From Gammaproteobacteria bacterium (GTDB lineage Bacteria; Pseudomonadota; Gammaproteobacteria; Steroidobacterales; Woeseiaceae): 47,457 bases of DNA. Position numbers and translations under genes: made by a program. Of this stretch, positions 25,328 to 34,365 are shown one piece after another. The DNA is taken from assembly GCA_030429005.1 (NCBI GenBank), contig JAUIDP010000018.1, forward strand, positions 1 through 47,457, given 5' to 3'. The notes under the pieces are model-generated. The model worked only from the letters and a program-made list of their open reading frames with translations. It was not told where the DNA came from and made no database searches. How positions within the stretch are numbered: position 1 is the first letter of the stretch; each line of letters begins with the position of its first letter.

Positions 25328-26805
25328 AACAACACAACGTCGAACTGGTCCTGTGTGTACAGGGCCTCCGGTTGCAAGCGGATGGTCTTGCCCGTCTGTT
25401 CCTCGAGCTTGGCCAGGCTGGGTGCCTGTTCATCGAGCAGCAATTCGATCACGCTCTGGTGCGCAAGGACCAGGGCCTGCTCGAATTCGAACTGGCGCGA
25501 CTGCCGGTTCACCTCGCGAAAGACCTCGAAACAAACGGTCTCCGCCGTCAGCACGAAGCCGCGGCCAGCGCAACTCGGACAGTCTTCGCTCAGGACCTGC
25601 TGCAGGCTCTCGCGGGTGCGCTTGCGCGTCATTTCGACGAGGCCCAGCGGTGACAGCGGCATGATCTGGTGTCGCGAGTGGTCTTTCTGCATCGACTGTT
25701 CGAGCATCGCCAGCACGTTGTCGCGGTGCTCTTCCTCTTCCATATCGATAAAATCGATAATGATGATGCCGCCGAGGTTTCGCAGCCGCAGCTGGCGCGC
25801 AATGCTGACCGCCGCTTCCAGGTTGGTCCGGTAGATCGTCTCTTCCAGGTTGCGGTGACCGACGTAGCCGCCAGTGTTGACATCGACTGTCGTCATCGCC
25901 TCGGTCTGGTCGAAAATGATGTAACCGCCGGACTTCAGTGCGATTGACCGGTCGAGCGCCTTGCTGATCTCTTCCTCGATCGAGTGCAGGTCGAAGATCG
26001 GACGGCGACGCTGGTACAGCTCCAGCATCGGTGCCACTTCCGGTAAAAAGGTGCCGGCAAACTCCTGCATTGCAGCGAAATCCTCTTGCGAGTCGACCAG
26101 GATGTGTTCCACGTCGCTGGTCACGAAATCACGCAGGACCCGGAGCGGCAGGGACAAATCCTCATGAACCAGTGTTTTTACACCAGCTTTCCTGCACCGT
26201 TCCTGAATGACATCCCACAACTTTGTCAGGAATTTCAGGTCCGCCCGCAGAGCTTTGGGGTCCGCACCCTCGGCCACGGTTCTTACGATCAGGCCGCAGG
26301 CCAGTTCCTGCTCGGCCTGCAGTTCCTCTACGATTCCGCGCAGGCGCTCGCGTTCCTCTTCGTCTTCGATTCGCGCGGAAATGCCGACCGAGTCGCCGTC
26401 GGGAATCAGTACCAGGTGGCGCGACGGCAACGTGATGAACGTCGTCAGCCGCGCACCCTTGTTTCCGATCGGGTCCTTGACGACCTGCACCAGCAACTCG
26501 TCGCCTTCCTTGACCAGCTCACGAATACTCTTTTCCTCGGGCGGTGCGTCGTCACCGTTGTGGCGCCGAACGATATCGGACACATGCAGGAAGGCAGTGC
26601 GCTGCAGCCCGATTTCGATGAATGCCGCCTGCATGCCAGGCAGTACTCGGGTAACGCGGCCCTTGTAAATATTGCTGATCACGCCCCGCCTCGCGGCGCG
26701 CTCCACGTGCACTTCCTGCACCACGCCGTTCTCGAGCAATGCAGCACGCACCTCGTTCGGTGTCACGTTGATCAGTATTTCTTCTTTTGCTGACTCGACT
26801 GTCAT
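25324..26805 (-). CDS. rng: Ribonuclease G
   Basis: A 493-residue endonuclease that matures 16S rRNA 5' ends and degrades mRNA. It has an S1 RNA-binding domain near residues 38-128 (GVISNIYKGRVTRVLPGMQ), the catalytic aspartates in TTVDVNTGGYVGHRNLEETI and IIIDFIDMEEEEHRDNV, and the zinc-link CPSCAGRG near residue 430. It lacks the long RNase E scaffold, which fits RNase G. It overlaps maf by ATGA (26802-26805) and yhdP by GTGA. Confidence 0.97.
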   Translation of the reverse strand: MTVESAKEEILINVTPNEVRAALLENGVVQEVHVERAARRGVISNIYKGRVTRVLPGMQAAFIEIGLQRTAFLHVSDIVRRHNGDDAPPEEKSIRELVKEGDELLVQVVKDPIGNKGARLTTFITLPSRHLVLIPDGDSVGISARIEDEEERERLRGIVEELQAEQELACGLIVRTVAEGADPKALRADLKFLTKLWDVIQERCRKAGVKTLVHEDLSLPLRVLRDFVTSDVEHILVDSQEDFAAMQEFAGTFLPEVAPMLELYQRRRPIFDLHSIEEEISKALDRSIALKSGGYIIFDQTEAMTTVDVNTGGYVGHRNLEETIYRTNLEAAVSIARQLRLRNLGGIIIIDFIDMEEEEHRDNVLAMLEQSMQKDHSRHQIMPLSPLGLVEMTRKRTRESLQQVLSEDCPSCAGRGFVLTAETVCFEVFREVNRQSRQFEFEQALVLAHQSVIELLLDEQAPSLAKLEEQTGKTIRLQPEALYTQDQFDVVLL

Positions 26806-27398
26806 TGCGTCGCTGTACTCTCGAGCAGGTCAATGCCGGCCTCGGCCAGCAGTGCCGCAGTTTCAAACACCGGCAAGCCGACGACACCCGAGTAGCTTCC
26901 GCTGATCTTTTCTACGAAGGTGCCCGCAAGGCCCTGGATCGCATAGGCGCCCGCTTTGCCGCGTGGCTCCCCACTGTGCCAGTACGCGAGCGCTTCGTCA
27001 GGATGGATTTCGCGAAATCGCACTTCCGTGGCCGACAAAGCCGTCCGCCGCTCCGCGTTCCAGTGCAGCGCCACGCCGGTCAAAACCCGGTGGCTGCGCC
27101 CGGACAGCCGGGCGAGCATCGCGACGGCATCCTCGCGGTCCCGCGGCTTGCCGAAGACCGTGCCATCCAGCACAACCGCCGTGTCGGCGGCCAGGATCAT
27201 TCCCGGGTGCCGGCGACTGGCTGCCGCAGCCTTGCCGGCAGCGAGCCGCACGACCATGTCTTCTGCCGTTTCGCCGCGCAGTTGCCGCTCGTCGATATCC
27301 ATGCCGCCCTGCGTGAAGGCCACGCCGAGCGCGTCAAGAATCGCAGCGCGCCGCGGCGACGACGAGGCGAGGTGAAAAAGGGGCGCGCGATCATTCAC
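26802..27398 (-). CDS. maf: Maf-type nucleoside triphosphate pyrophosphatase (YhdE-like)
   Basis: A 198-residue house-cleaning enzyme that hydrolyses non-canonical or excess dTTP/UTP-type nucleotides. It carries the Maf signature LASSSPRRAAILDALGV at the N-terminus, ILAADTAVVLDG near residue 68, GKPRDREDAVAMLARLSGR near residue 83 and GEPRGKAGAYAIQGL near residue 142. The start is GTG 27396-27398, overlapping the rlmH stop by 8 nt. The rng-maf neighbourhood is conserved in gammaproteobacteria. Confidence 0.94.
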   Translation of the reverse strand: MNDRAPLFHLASSSPRRAAILDALGVAFTQGGMDIDERQLRGETAEDMVVRLAAGKAAAASRRHPGMILAADTAVVLDGTVFGKPRDREDAVAMLARLSGRSHRVLTGVALHWNAERRTALSATEVRFREIHPDEALAYWHSGEPRGKAGAYAIQGLAGTFVEKISGSYSGVVGLPVFETAALLAEAGIDLLESTATQ

Positions 27399-27861
27399 GA
27401 TGGTAGGGATGCCCGGTTTGCAGCGACCAGGCGCGAAACAGTTGTTCCGCGAACAGGACGCGCGCGAGCCCGTGCGGCAGCGTGAGTTTCGACAACGACC
27501 AGCAACTGTCAGCCCGCTGGCGGCATTCCTGCGCGATACCGTCGGGTCCGCCGATGACGAAGCACAGGTCCCGGCCGTCCGACTGCCAGTCTGCCAGTTG
27601 GCCGGCCAGCTCCTGGCTCGACATCTGTTTGCCCCGCTCGTCCAGCAGGACTACCTGTTCGCCTGGCTTGATACGCGACAGGATCTGCTCGCCTTCGGCA
27701 GCCATCGCCTGGCGGGATTGCTGGTTCTTCGATCGGCGCGCTGTCGGCAGGCAGTCGAGGCGAAACTTCCAGTCGCGCGGAAACCTGCCGGTATAATTCG
27801 AAAAAGCGTCGTCAACCCATCCCGGCTGACGGTCGCCGACAGCAAGCAACCGAATGTGCAC
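27391..27861 (-). CDS. rlmH: 23S rRNA pseudouridine-1915 N3-methyltransferase
   Basis: A 156-residue SPOUT methyltransferase acting on 70S ribosomes. SAM-site segments are LLDERGKQMSSQELA near residue 72 and FVIGGPDGI near residue 101; the C-terminal knot LSKLTLPHGLARVLFAEQL ends in the family-typical YHRE. It lies 2 nt after rsfS and overlaps maf. Confidence 0.97.
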   Translation of the reverse strand: MHIRLLAVGDRQPGWVDDAFSNYTGRFPRDWKFRLDCLPTARRSKNQQSRQAMAAEGEQILSRIKPGEQVVLLDERGKQMSSQELAGQLADWQSDGRDLCFVIGGPDGIAQECRQRADSCWSLSKLTLPHGLARVLFAEQLFRAWSLQTGHPYHRE

Positions 27862-27863
27862 TG

Positions 27864-28214
27864 TTAATCGGTCGCCGCCAGTTCGCCGGACTCACCCAGT
27901 GACCAGAGCTTCTCCAGGTTATAGAACTCGCGTACTTTCGGCAGCATGACATGCACCAGTGTGTCCTGCAGGTCCAGCAATACCCACTCGCCGCCCTCTT
28001 CGCCTTCTATACCGATCGGGCGATGGCCTGCCTCGCGGGCTTTTTCCGACACGTTATCGATCAGCGCCTTGACGTGCCGGTTCGAGGTGCCACTGGCAAC
28101 CACCATGTAGTCAGTGACGCTGGTCATGTTGCGGACATCGAGCGTGACGATGTCGTTCGCCTTGACATCGTCCAGCGCTGCGACGACCAGTTCGCTGAGT
28201 TTCTTACTGTCCAT
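27864..28214 (-). CDS. rsfS: Ribosomal silencing factor RsfS
   Basis: A 116-residue protein that binds L14 and blocks subunit joining under nutrient limitation. It shows the family pattern [39 protein letters not shown] and [17 protein letters not shown]. The ATG lies inside the end of nadD (11-nt overlap). Conserved order nadD-rsfS-rlmH. Confidence 0.97.
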   Translation of the reverse strand: MDSKKLSELVVAALDDVKANDIVTLDVRNMTSVTDYMVVASGTSNRHVKALIDNVSEKAREAGHRPIGIEGEEGGEWVLLDLQDTLVHVMLPKVREFYNLEKLWSLGESGELAATD

Positions 28215-28881
28215 GCAGCTTTCTCTTTTCGGCCAATTGGATCTCCTGTTTTGCGTAACAACTACTGTTCATTATGACGTCACGTACGACGTCCGGCATC
28301 AGGAACCGCGGGTCACGCCCGGCCATGACCAGTTCCCGAATTTCGGTTGACGAGATTTCAAGCTGCGTCACCGCGTGGATATGAATACGGCCGGCCGTAT
28401 TTTCATGCAGGTCGTCGACCCGATGCGTGCCGAACTCTGCGATCAGTTCACCGAGCGGGCCCATGTCCGGGGCGCGCCAGCCGGGTCGGTGCGCGACGAC
28501 GATATGGGCGAGATCCAGGATCTCGTCCCAGCGATGCCAGCTGCAAAGCCCGAGAAAAGCATCCATGCCGAGAATCAGACCCAGCGCAGTGTCCGTCTGT
28601 TCCTGCCGAATCGACGCCAGCGTATCAACGGTGTATGACGGTCCGTCGCGGCGCAGTTCGCGATCGTCGACAACAAAATGCTCTTCCCTTGCCGTTGCCG
28701 CCGCTACCATCTCGAGGCGCAGCTGAGCACTCGCGTAGGTCCTGCCCCGGTGCGGCGGGTCACCGCTGGGAATGAATCGCACTTCATCGAACCGCAACGC
28801 CTGCAACATCTCGAACGCTGTGCGCAGGTGACCGTAGTGGATGGGATCGAAGGTGCCGCCAAATATCCCGACTGGACTCAT
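28204..28881 (-). CDS. nadD: Nicotinate-nucleotide adenylyltransferase
   Basis: A 225-residue nucleotidyltransferase that makes deamido-NAD from nicotinate mononucleotide and ATP. Motifs: [16 protein letters not shown] at the N-terminus and [10 protein letters not shown] near the C-terminus. ATG 28879-28881 overlaps the holA TGA by 4 nt and fits the family start; 19 extra codons upstream, inside holA, are unlikely to be used. It couples holA to rsfS. Confidence 0.96.
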   Translation of the reverse strand: MSPVGIFGGTFDPIHYGHLRTAFEMLQALRFDEVRFIPSGDPPHRGRTYASAQLRLEMVAAATAREEHFVVDDRELRRDGPSYTVDTLASIRQEQTDTALGLILGMDAFLGLCSWHRWDEILDLAHIVVAHRPGWRAPDMGPLGELIAEFGTHRVDDLHENTAGRIHIHAVTQLEISSTEIRELVMAGRDPRFLMPDVVRDVIMNSSCYAKQEIQLAEKRKLHGQ

Positions 28882-29897
28882 GCAGCCTTCCGCTGACCCA
28901 GGGTCAGATCGATCAGGATGGACGTAATCAGTTGCCACGGATCGGCACGCAACTGGCCCTTGGCCGCCTGGTCCGCCGCAACCGTGGCCTTCAACAGGCG
29001 CCGGAAATCGCTGCGGCCGTTCCTGGCCACGCAGCTGCGCACGAGTCCCTGTCGGTTACGCCAGACACCGGCCTGTTGCATCGCCTTGCCGAGATCGGCG
29101 CCGTCAGCAAGCAATTCCGACAGCCGGGTCAGCGTGCGCAGTTCGCGCGCCAGTGACCAGACGACGATGACCGGTTCGACGCCCTCGGCCTGCAGTCCGG
29201 CCAGGATCCGGCTCGCCCGCTTTGCATCGCCGGCGAGTGCTGCATCAACGAGCTTGAAGACGTCGAAACGGCTGCTGTTGGCAACCGCCTTGCTGACGTC
29301 TTCAGCGCTTACCTTGCCGGCACCGTGCAACAGGCGCAGCTTTTCGATCTCCTGGCCGGCTGCGAGCAAGTTGCCTTCAACCCGGTCGGCGATCATCGTG
29401 ACGGCATCGCGCTCCGGTTGCAGCCCGGCCTGTCGCATCCGTTCACCGATCCATGCCGGCAATTCCCGCGGCCCGATCGGCCAGATCGTCAGCTCCACTC
29501 CGGCGGATTCGAGTGCCTTGACCCATTTCGCCGACTGGCTGCTGCGGTCCAGTTTCGGTGTGACCACGATCAACAACAGGTCATCGCCGAGGTAGCCGAG
29601 CAGGTCGACGATCGCCTGGCTGCCTGCCTTGCCCGGTTTGCCGGTCGGCAGGCGCAATTCGACGATGCGGCGTTCGGCGAACAACGAGAGGTTGGAGGAA
29701 CTGTCGCGCAATGCGGACCAGTCGAATCCGGCCGTGGCTACATGCAGGTCGCGTGAAGCAAACCCTCGTCCGCGCGCGGCCTCACGTATCGCATCGAGTG
29801 CTTCGGCCACAAGCAGGTGCTCGTCGCCGCTAACCAGGTAGCAGGAAGCCAGGTTTTTGTGCAGATGCGACTGGAGCTGGTTGGCCTTGAGTTTCAC
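28878..29897 (-). CDS. holA: DNA polymerase III delta subunit
   Basis: A 339-residue clamp-loader subunit. Family blocks: LASCYLVSGDEHLLVAEALD near residue 17, LIVVTPKLDRSSQSAKWVKAL near residue 108 and ANSSRFDVFKLVDAALAGDA near residue 207. It starts with GTG (29895-29897). It is the first gene of the nine-gene run ending at tldD. In E. coli holA follows lptE; here lptE is about 5.7 kb away, next to other genes. Confidence 0.95.
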   Translation of the reverse strand: MKLKANQLQSHLHKNLASCYLVSGDEHLLVAEALDAIREAARGRGFASRDLHVATAGFDWSALRDSSSNLSLFAERRIVELRLPTGKPGKAGSQAIVDLLGYLGDDLLLIVVTPKLDRSSQSAKWVKALESAGVELTIWPIGPRELPAWIGERMRQAGLQPERDAVTMIADRVEGNLLAAGQEIEKLRLLHGAGKVSAEDVSKAVANSSRFDVFKLVDAALAGDAKRASRILAGLQAEGVEPVIVVWSLARELRTLTRLSELLADGADLGKAMQQAGVWRNRQGLVRSCVARNGRSDFRRLLKATVAADQAAKGQLRADPWQLITSILIDLTLGQRKAA

Positions 29898-29961
29898 GCA
29901 GTCAGTATCGTTGGAGATACTTGCCGATCATACAGGCGTGCGGTAGCAGCGAAAAGCTCGG

Positions 29962-30216
29962 TCAACCCAGCTGTTCCATGTTGATCGACTCGGTGGCCAG
30001 CAGCACCGGAATGCCGTCTGCCACCGGGTACAGCACTTTGCCATCGTCGGTCAGCAAGGCTTCTGCCAGGTGCTCGGTCAGGGCCAGCCCTTCCTGGTTC
30101 TGCAGCTTGCCGGCATCGATCGCCGCATTGACGGCCTGCAACGTCGCACGCGGGGCCGGCGCCAGGCCCTTGTGGGTAATCGGGCAATGCAGGATGGTTA
30201 GCAGTTTTTTATCCAT
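29962..30216 (-). CDS. UPF0434/Trm112-like small protein with only one cysteine
   Basis: An 84-residue protein starting MDKKLLTILHCPITHKGL and ending GKVLYPVADGIPVLLATES, the two conserved ends of the YcaR/Trm112 zinc-ribbon family. The usual CPVC and later cysteines are missing: only one Cys remains (in HCPITHK), and the middle is replaced by a longer helix-like insert (QAVNAAIDAGKLQNQEGLAL). This cysteine-poor form resembles xanthomonad homologues as I recall them. It probably folds without zinc; partner methyltransferase activity is unproven. It is divergent from the MerC-like gene. Confidence 0.82.
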   Translation of the reverse strand: MDKKLLTILHCPITHKGLAPAPRATLQAVNAAIDAGKLQNQEGLALTEHLAEALLTDDGKVLYPVADGIPVLLATESINMEQLG

Positions 30217-30250
30217 AAGTCTTTGTTTTTTAAGTGCTTGCAGCTCAAAA

Positions 30251-30259
30251 TGTTATAAT
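30251..30259 (+). promoter_or_regulatory. Extended -10 promoter of the MerC-like gene
   Basis: TGTTATAAT: perfect TATAAT (30254-30259) preceded by TGT. No good -35 at 17 nt. The ATG is 27 nt downstream. The region is the AT-rich 70-nt gap between two divergent genes. Confidence 0.55.
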
Positions 30260-30286
30260 ATATCCTTCGCGCCCCGGACCCTTATA

Positions 30287-30685
30287 ATGACCCAAGATAC
30301 ACAAAAACCTCGCGATTGGCTCGATGGTGCCGCCGTCTTCCTGTCCGGCTTGTGCCTGCTGCATTGCCTGGCCTTGCCGCTGGTTGTCGCGGGCGTGCCA
30401 TTTTTGGCGCAGTTCGCGGACACGCACCTGCACTACCAGGTACTCATCGCCGTTATCCCGTTGAGCGTCCTCGCGCTGGCCCTGGGCTACCGCCGGCACC
30501 ATGACTGGCGCATCGTCATGGCGGGCGCACTGGGAATGGGTCTGCTGGTTGTCGGCGCGACGGTCGCGCACAGCCAGCTTGGTATTGCGGCCGACCGTTT
30601 CTTCACCGTGATCGGCTCGTTGGTACTCGCGGCTGCGCACTTTATGAACAGCTACCGCAAGAAACTCGCCAGCTCATCATTCTGA
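30287..30685 (+). CDS. MerC-domain inner-membrane protein
   Basis: A 132-residue protein with about four transmembrane helices (AAVFLSGLCLLHCLALPLVV, YQVLIAVIPLSVLALALGY, IVMAGALGMGLLVVGATVA and FFTVIGSLVLAAAHFM). The LCLLHCLALP segment, with a Cys-x-x-His-Cys arrangement in helix 1, and the HYQ / YRRHHDW loops match the MerC domain, first known from mercury uptake. No mer operon genes accompany it; solitary MerC-like proteins are common in marine and soil bacteria and may handle other metals. A longer upstream frame crosses the UPF0434 gene and is rejected. Its last 34 nt overlap the convergent gene. Confidence 0.8.
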   Translation: MTQDTQKPRDWLDGAAVFLSGLCLLHCLALPLVVAGVPFLAQFADTHLHYQVLIAVIPLSVLALALGYRRHHDWRIVMAGALGMGLLVVGATVAHSQLGIAADRFFTVIGSLVLAAAHFMNSYRKKLASSSF

Positions 30686-31707
30686 CAGTTTTCGGCCGCA
30701 GCTGCGGCCAGTTCGATGTCCTCCGGCCACGGTTTAAACGCCGGGTTGACCAGGCGGCAGCGCAGCATCAGCTTCACCGCTTTGACGTTTTCTCCGCAGC
30801 GCAACAGTTCGTGCAGGTAGCGTTGCGCAAACACCAGCGCAGGCTCCGGGTTTTCCCACTGCAGCATGCTTGTAAAAAACCAGGCCCACGCCGATTCGTC
30901 ATCGTCGGCATCGAGCGCCGCGTAGATGTGTTGCAGCCCGTTGTTGCGATTGCCGCGACTGATAATGCCGTAGGCATGGGTCAACACCGCCGTACGAGCC
31001 AGCAAGAGTCGTTCGCGATCCACCTCGGCATCCACCGGCGCCGGCAAGGGAATGTCCAGCTCCTGTTCCAGTTCCAGTGGCCTGACCAGGCCACCGAACA
31101 GTGCGAACGCCGCAAACAGCAGGTACAGGCCGGTAAATTCCGTCAGCAGCTCGACGCCGACCCGGGCGTCGAGGCGGGCTACCAGCCAGATCGAGCCGAG
31201 TGCAAACAGCGGGCCGACAAGATAGGCGAAGCCCCGCCGCCGGACCAGGCCAAGAAGAATCCGCGCATTCAGACTGGCCAGCGGCGACCGCGTGATCGCC
31301 AGCGTTATCAGCGAAGCGGGCAGGACCAGCGCATAGCAAATGCCGGTCACCAATATGAAGCCGCTGCCGTAGCGGGTAATCCCCAGGTAGGCGACACCGG
31401 CAAGTACGACGACGTGCACGATCGGAAATACGGCCCACCAATGGCCTATCCATGGAAACAGCTCGATATCGACCGGCTCCGGCTCGCGCCCGACGGCACG
31501 CGCCCGCAAGACGACCATCAGGTAACGCAACAATGCCGGCAGGACGAATACGAGCAGCCAACCGCCGAGCAGCAAGAACAGAACCAGACCCAGCGCACGG
31601 CTCAGCAACACGATCTGCAGCAAGCCGAAGAACAGGATGATCGCCATCAGCACCGCTGGCGATCGCAAGGGCAGCGTTATCTCGCGAAGAAGGTCGCGCA
31701 GCCGCAC
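30652..31707 (-). CDS. Membrane protein with N-terminal helices and soluble C-terminal helical domain
   Basis: A 351-residue protein I do not recognise. Residues 15-215 hold about six hydrophobic helices (LMAIILFFGLLQIVLLS, LVLFLLLGGWLLVFVLPALL, VVVLAGVAYLGITRYG and YLLFAAFALFGGLV among them). The last 120 residues are soluble and helical, with TPR/SEL1-like spacing (YGIISRGNRNNGLQHIYAAL, ALVFAQRYLHELLRCGENV, KAVKLMLRCRLVNPAFK). It starts with GTG sharing a base with the yidD TAG stop, so it is coupled to yidD. Its tail overlaps the convergent MerC-like gene by 34 nt. A role alongside membrane-protein biogenesis is only a guess from position. Confidence 0.8.
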   Translation of the reverse strand: MRLRDLLREITLPLRSPAVLMAIILFFGLLQIVLLSRALGLVLFLLLGGWLLVFVLPALLRYLMVVLRARAVGREPEPVDIELFPWIGHWWAVFPIVHVVVLAGVAYLGITRYGSGFILVTGICYALVLPASLITLAITRSPLASLNARILLGLVRRRGFAYLVGPLFALGSIWLVARLDARVGVELLTEFTGLYLLFAAFALFGGLVRPLELEQELDIPLPAPVDAEVDRERLLLARTAVLTHAYGIISRGNRNNGLQHIYAALDADDDESAWAWFFTSMLQWENPEPALVFAQRYLHELLRCGENVKAVKLMLRCRLVNPAFKPWPEDIELAAAAAENCQNDELASFLR

Positions 31708-32006
31708 TAGGACTCCCGGTCGTCGCGCCTGCCGGCCTGCTCACCGCCGGGCTCGACCGGATCCGGCTGCTTTCCCGGCACCGGGTCGTAGCCGGACCCG
31801 CCAAAGGGATGGCAGCGACTGATACGCCGCACCGCCAGCCAGCTACCGCGAAAAGCGCCATGCACGCGCAGCGCGTCCAGCGCATATTGCGAGCAACTCG
31901 GCTCAAAGCGGCAATTGTTGCCCAGCCAGGGCGATACCAGCAGGCGATAGAGCCAGACGAGTGCAGACAGTGGCCACGCGAGCACCCTGCCCAGCGCATG
32001 CAGCAT
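31707..32006 (-). CDS. yidD: Membrane protein insertion efficiency factor YidD
   Basis: A 99-residue protein with the DUF37 motif block [20 protein letters not shown] and [12 protein letters not shown]. YidD is a small amphipathic protein that aids YidC-dependent insertion. It is usually found between rnpA and yidC; here it sits apart, between sufE and a membrane protein, with one-base overlaps on both sides. The C-terminal extension ([13 protein letters not shown]) is disordered. Confidence 0.93.
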   Translation of the reverse strand: MLHALGRVLAWPLSALVWLYRLLVSPWLGNNCRFEPSCSQYALDALRVHGAFRGSWLAVRRISRCHPFGGSGYDPVPGKQPDPVEPGGEQAGRRDDRES

Positions 32007-32431
32007 TACGCGGCCTGCTGCGCCTCGGTGGCAAAATTGCGAATTGCGGCCAGCATCGCGGCCAGCCCGTTGCTGCGGGTCGGACTGAGATGTTGGTCGA
32101 GGCCCAACTGGCTAACGAAATCCGCCGGTGTCTCGAGAATGTCGGATGGGCGCCGGTCACTGTAGATGCGCAGCAGGATGGCAATCAGGCCGGCCACGAT
32201 GGCCGCATCGCTGGTCGCCCTGAACTGCAGTCGGCCGTCTTTTTCACTGGCAACAAACCAGACCTGCGACTGGCAACCCTTGATCTTGTTCGCGTCGATC
32301 AGTTCGTCGTCAGCGAGCGGCGGCAAGCGCCGCCCGAGATCGACCAGGTACTGGTAACGATCCATCCAGTCATCGAAGATGGCAAATTCCTCGATCACCT
32401 CGTCCTGTGCGGCCTCGACTTCGTTAGCCAC
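32006..32431 (-). CDS. sufE: SufE-like sulfur acceptor protein
   Basis: A 141-residue protein that takes persulfide sulfur from a cysteine desulfurase for Fe-S cluster assembly. The acceptor Cys53 is in [10 protein letters not shown]. The start is taken as GTG 32429-32431, which overlaps the cysS stop by 8 nt, has GGAGG about 5 nt upstream and gives a family-sized protein; a 29-residue extension upstream is open but would lie wholly in cysS. No sufBCDS genes are in the window. Confidence 0.9.
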   Translation of the reverse strand: MANEVEAAQDEVIEEFAIFDDWMDRYQYLVDLGRRLPPLADDELIDANKIKGCQSQVWFVASEKDGRLQFRATSDAAIVAGLIAILLRIYSDRRPSDILETPADFVSQLGLDQHLSPTRSNGLAAMLAAIRNFATEAQQAA

Positions 32432-33803
32432 TGCGCCTCCAGCTGGTGCCGTCTGCGCTGTCCTCGATCGTGATGCCGGCCGCTGCAAGCTGGTCACGAA
32501 AATCATCGGCTGCGGCAAAATCTTTCGCCGCGCGAGCCGCGTTGCGCTTTTCGATCAGGGCCTCGATTTGCTCGGCAGTCAGGTCGCCAGCCGCATCGCC
32601 TTTGAACCACTCCTCCGGGTCGGCCTGCAACAGTCCCAGCAGGTCGCCGCTTGCATACATTGCCGCTGCCAGCTGCTGTTTCTGCTCGTCATCGCCGGCT
32701 TTGTTCAACGACTTCGCCAGCTCGAAAAACTCCTTCAGCGCCCTCGGTGTATTCAGGTCGTCTTCCAGCGCGGCGACCAGCGCGGCGGGCGGTTGGGCCT
32801 TCGCCCTTGCTTCGGCACTGACCTCGATGCCGCGCACCGCACCGTACAGGCGGTCCAGCATTCGCCGCGCCGACATCAGTGTGTCGTCCGACCAGTCCAG
32901 CGGCTGCTTGTAATGCGCACTCAATAAAGCCAGCCGGATCAGTTCACCGGGATACGTCTTCAACAAATCGTGTACCAGCAGGACATTGCCGAGCGACTTG
33001 GACATTTTTTCGCTGTCCATCGACAGGAAGCCGTTGTGCACCCAGTAACGCGCAAACTCCGCGCCACCGTGCGCGCAGCGGCTTTGCGCCAGTTCGTTTT
33101 CGTGATGTGGAAAAATCAGGTCCCGTCCACCGGCATGAATGTCGATGGTTTTGCCAAGGTGTTTGCGCGCCATCGCCGAACACTCGATATGCCAGCCTGG
33201 CCGGCCCCTGCCCCACGGTGAATCCCAGCCGGGCAATTCCGGCGTCGACGGCTTCCACAAGACGAAATCCTGCGGCGCTTTCTTGTACGGCGCCACCTCG
33301 ACCCGCGCACCGGCGATCATTTCGCGCAGGTCGCGCCGGGACAGTGCACCGTATTCCGGGTAACTCTCGACATCGAACAGCACGTGGCCCTCCGCCTCGT
33401 AGGCGTGCCCTTTTTCGATCAGCGTCGAAATCATGTCGATCATTTCTGCGATGTGCTGCGTTGCCCGCGGCTCAACATCCGGCAATTGCACGCCGAGGGC
33501 GCCCATGTCGTCGTTGTACGCCTTGATGAAACGCGCTGTGATCTCCTCAATCGGCTTGCCGGTCTCCTGCGAGGCCGCATTGATCTTGTCATCGACGTCG
33601 GTGAGATTGCGGGCGAACGTCAGCTTGTAGCGCCGGCGCAGCAGGCGTGCCAGCAGGTCGAAGACCACGGCCGGTCGCGCGTTGCCGATGTGCGCATAGT
33701 TGTAGACCGTCGGCCCGCACAGGTACATTGTCACCTCGCCCGCTGTTTGCGGCTCGAATGTGACCTTCCTGCCCTGCCTGGTATCGTGTAATTGAATGCT
33801 CAT
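32424..33803 (-). CDS. cysS: Cysteinyl-tRNA synthetase
   Basis: A 459-residue class I synthetase. It has the HIGH-type motif in [16 protein letters not shown] near residue 29, zinc ligands in [14 protein letters not shown] and [11 protein letters not shown], and the KMSKS loop in [12 protein letters not shown] near residue 267. ATG 33801-33803 follows a TATCAT box (33813-33818) closely. It heads a run with sufE, yidD and a membrane protein. Confidence 0.98.
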   Translation of the reverse strand: MSIQLHDTRQGRKVTFEPQTAGEVTMYLCGPTVYNYAHIGNARPAVVFDLLARLLRRRYKLTFARNLTDVDDKINAASQETGKPIEEITARFIKAYNDDMGALGVQLPDVEPRATQHIAEMIDMISTLIEKGHAYEAEGHVLFDVESYPEYGALSRRDLREMIAGARVEVAPYKKAPQDFVLWKPSTPELPGWDSPWGRGRPGWHIECSAMARKHLGKTIDIHAGGRDLIFPHHENELAQSRCAHGGAEFARYWVHNGFLSMDSEKMSKSLGNVLLVHDLLKTYPGELIRLALLSAHYKQPLDWSDDTLMSARRMLDRLYGAVRGIEVSAEARAKAQPPAALVAALEDDLNTPRALKEFFELAKSLNKAGDDEQKQQLAAAMYASGDLLGLLQADPEEWFKGDAAGDLTAEQIEALIEKRNAARAAKDFAAADDFRDQLAAAGITIEDSADGTSWRRSG

Positions 33804-33888
33804 TGGCCGTGCATGATAACAACATTGCCGGGAACGGCTACGCCTTGTATTCTGCCGCGCTGCACAGCAGTCATTTTTGGGTCAGCGC

Positions 33889-34365
33889 ATGTCAACAGCC
33901 TCCGTCAACTTCAAAGCACGCCAGAGCATCGAGCAGGTCGAGGAAGGCAATGACCTTGCGCCAAAATTTGACGATCGCGGCCTGATTACAGTTGTAACTA
34001 CCGATGCCACATCCGGCGAACTGCTGATGCAGGGCTATATGAATGCCGAAGCTCTCAGCCTGACGATTGCAACCGGCGAAGCGCATTATTTCAGTCGCAG
34101 TCGCGAAGTCCTCTGGCACAAGGGCGCGACGAGCGGCTTCGTCCAGAAGGTCCGCGAGCTGCTGGTTGACGACGACCAGGACTGCATCTGGCTCCGTGTC
34201 GATGTCAGCGGCGGCGCCAGCTGCCACGTGGGCTATCGCAGCTGTTTTTACCGGCGCGTACCGGTTGGCAGCAGCGGCGATGTCGAGCTCGAGTGGACCG
34301 ACACAGAAAAGGTGTTTGACCCGGTCGAGGTCTACGGCGACGCGCCCAACCCGACCAAGCTCTAG
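33889..34365 (+). CDS. hisI: Phosphoribosyl-AMP cyclohydrolase
   Basis: A 158-residue enzyme of histidine synthesis (step 3). Characteristic blocks are [22 protein letters not shown] (split across the core), [13 protein letters not shown] near residue 68 and the zinc-binding [12 protein letters not shown] near residue 110. It lacks the HisE pyrophosphohydrolase half found in the fused enteric HisIE. It is solitary, away from any his operon, and has a non-family N-terminal stretch ([20 protein letters not shown]). Its TAG stop shares the CTAG tetranucleotide with the stop of the convergent membrane protein. Confidence 0.93.
   Translation: MSTASVNFKARQSIEQVEEGNDLAPKFDDRGLITVVTTDATSGELLMQGYMNAEALSLTIATGEAHYFSRSREVLWHKGATSGFVQKVRELLVDDDQDCIWLRVDVSGGASCHVGYRSCFYRRVPVGSSGDVELEWTDTEKVFDPVEVYGDAPNPTKL

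Noticed and set aside
30283-30288. A second TATAAT next to the MerC-like start codon
   Set aside because: It overlaps the ATG itself, so transcription from it would start inside the coding region; the copy at 30254-30259 with a TGn extension is the better -10.
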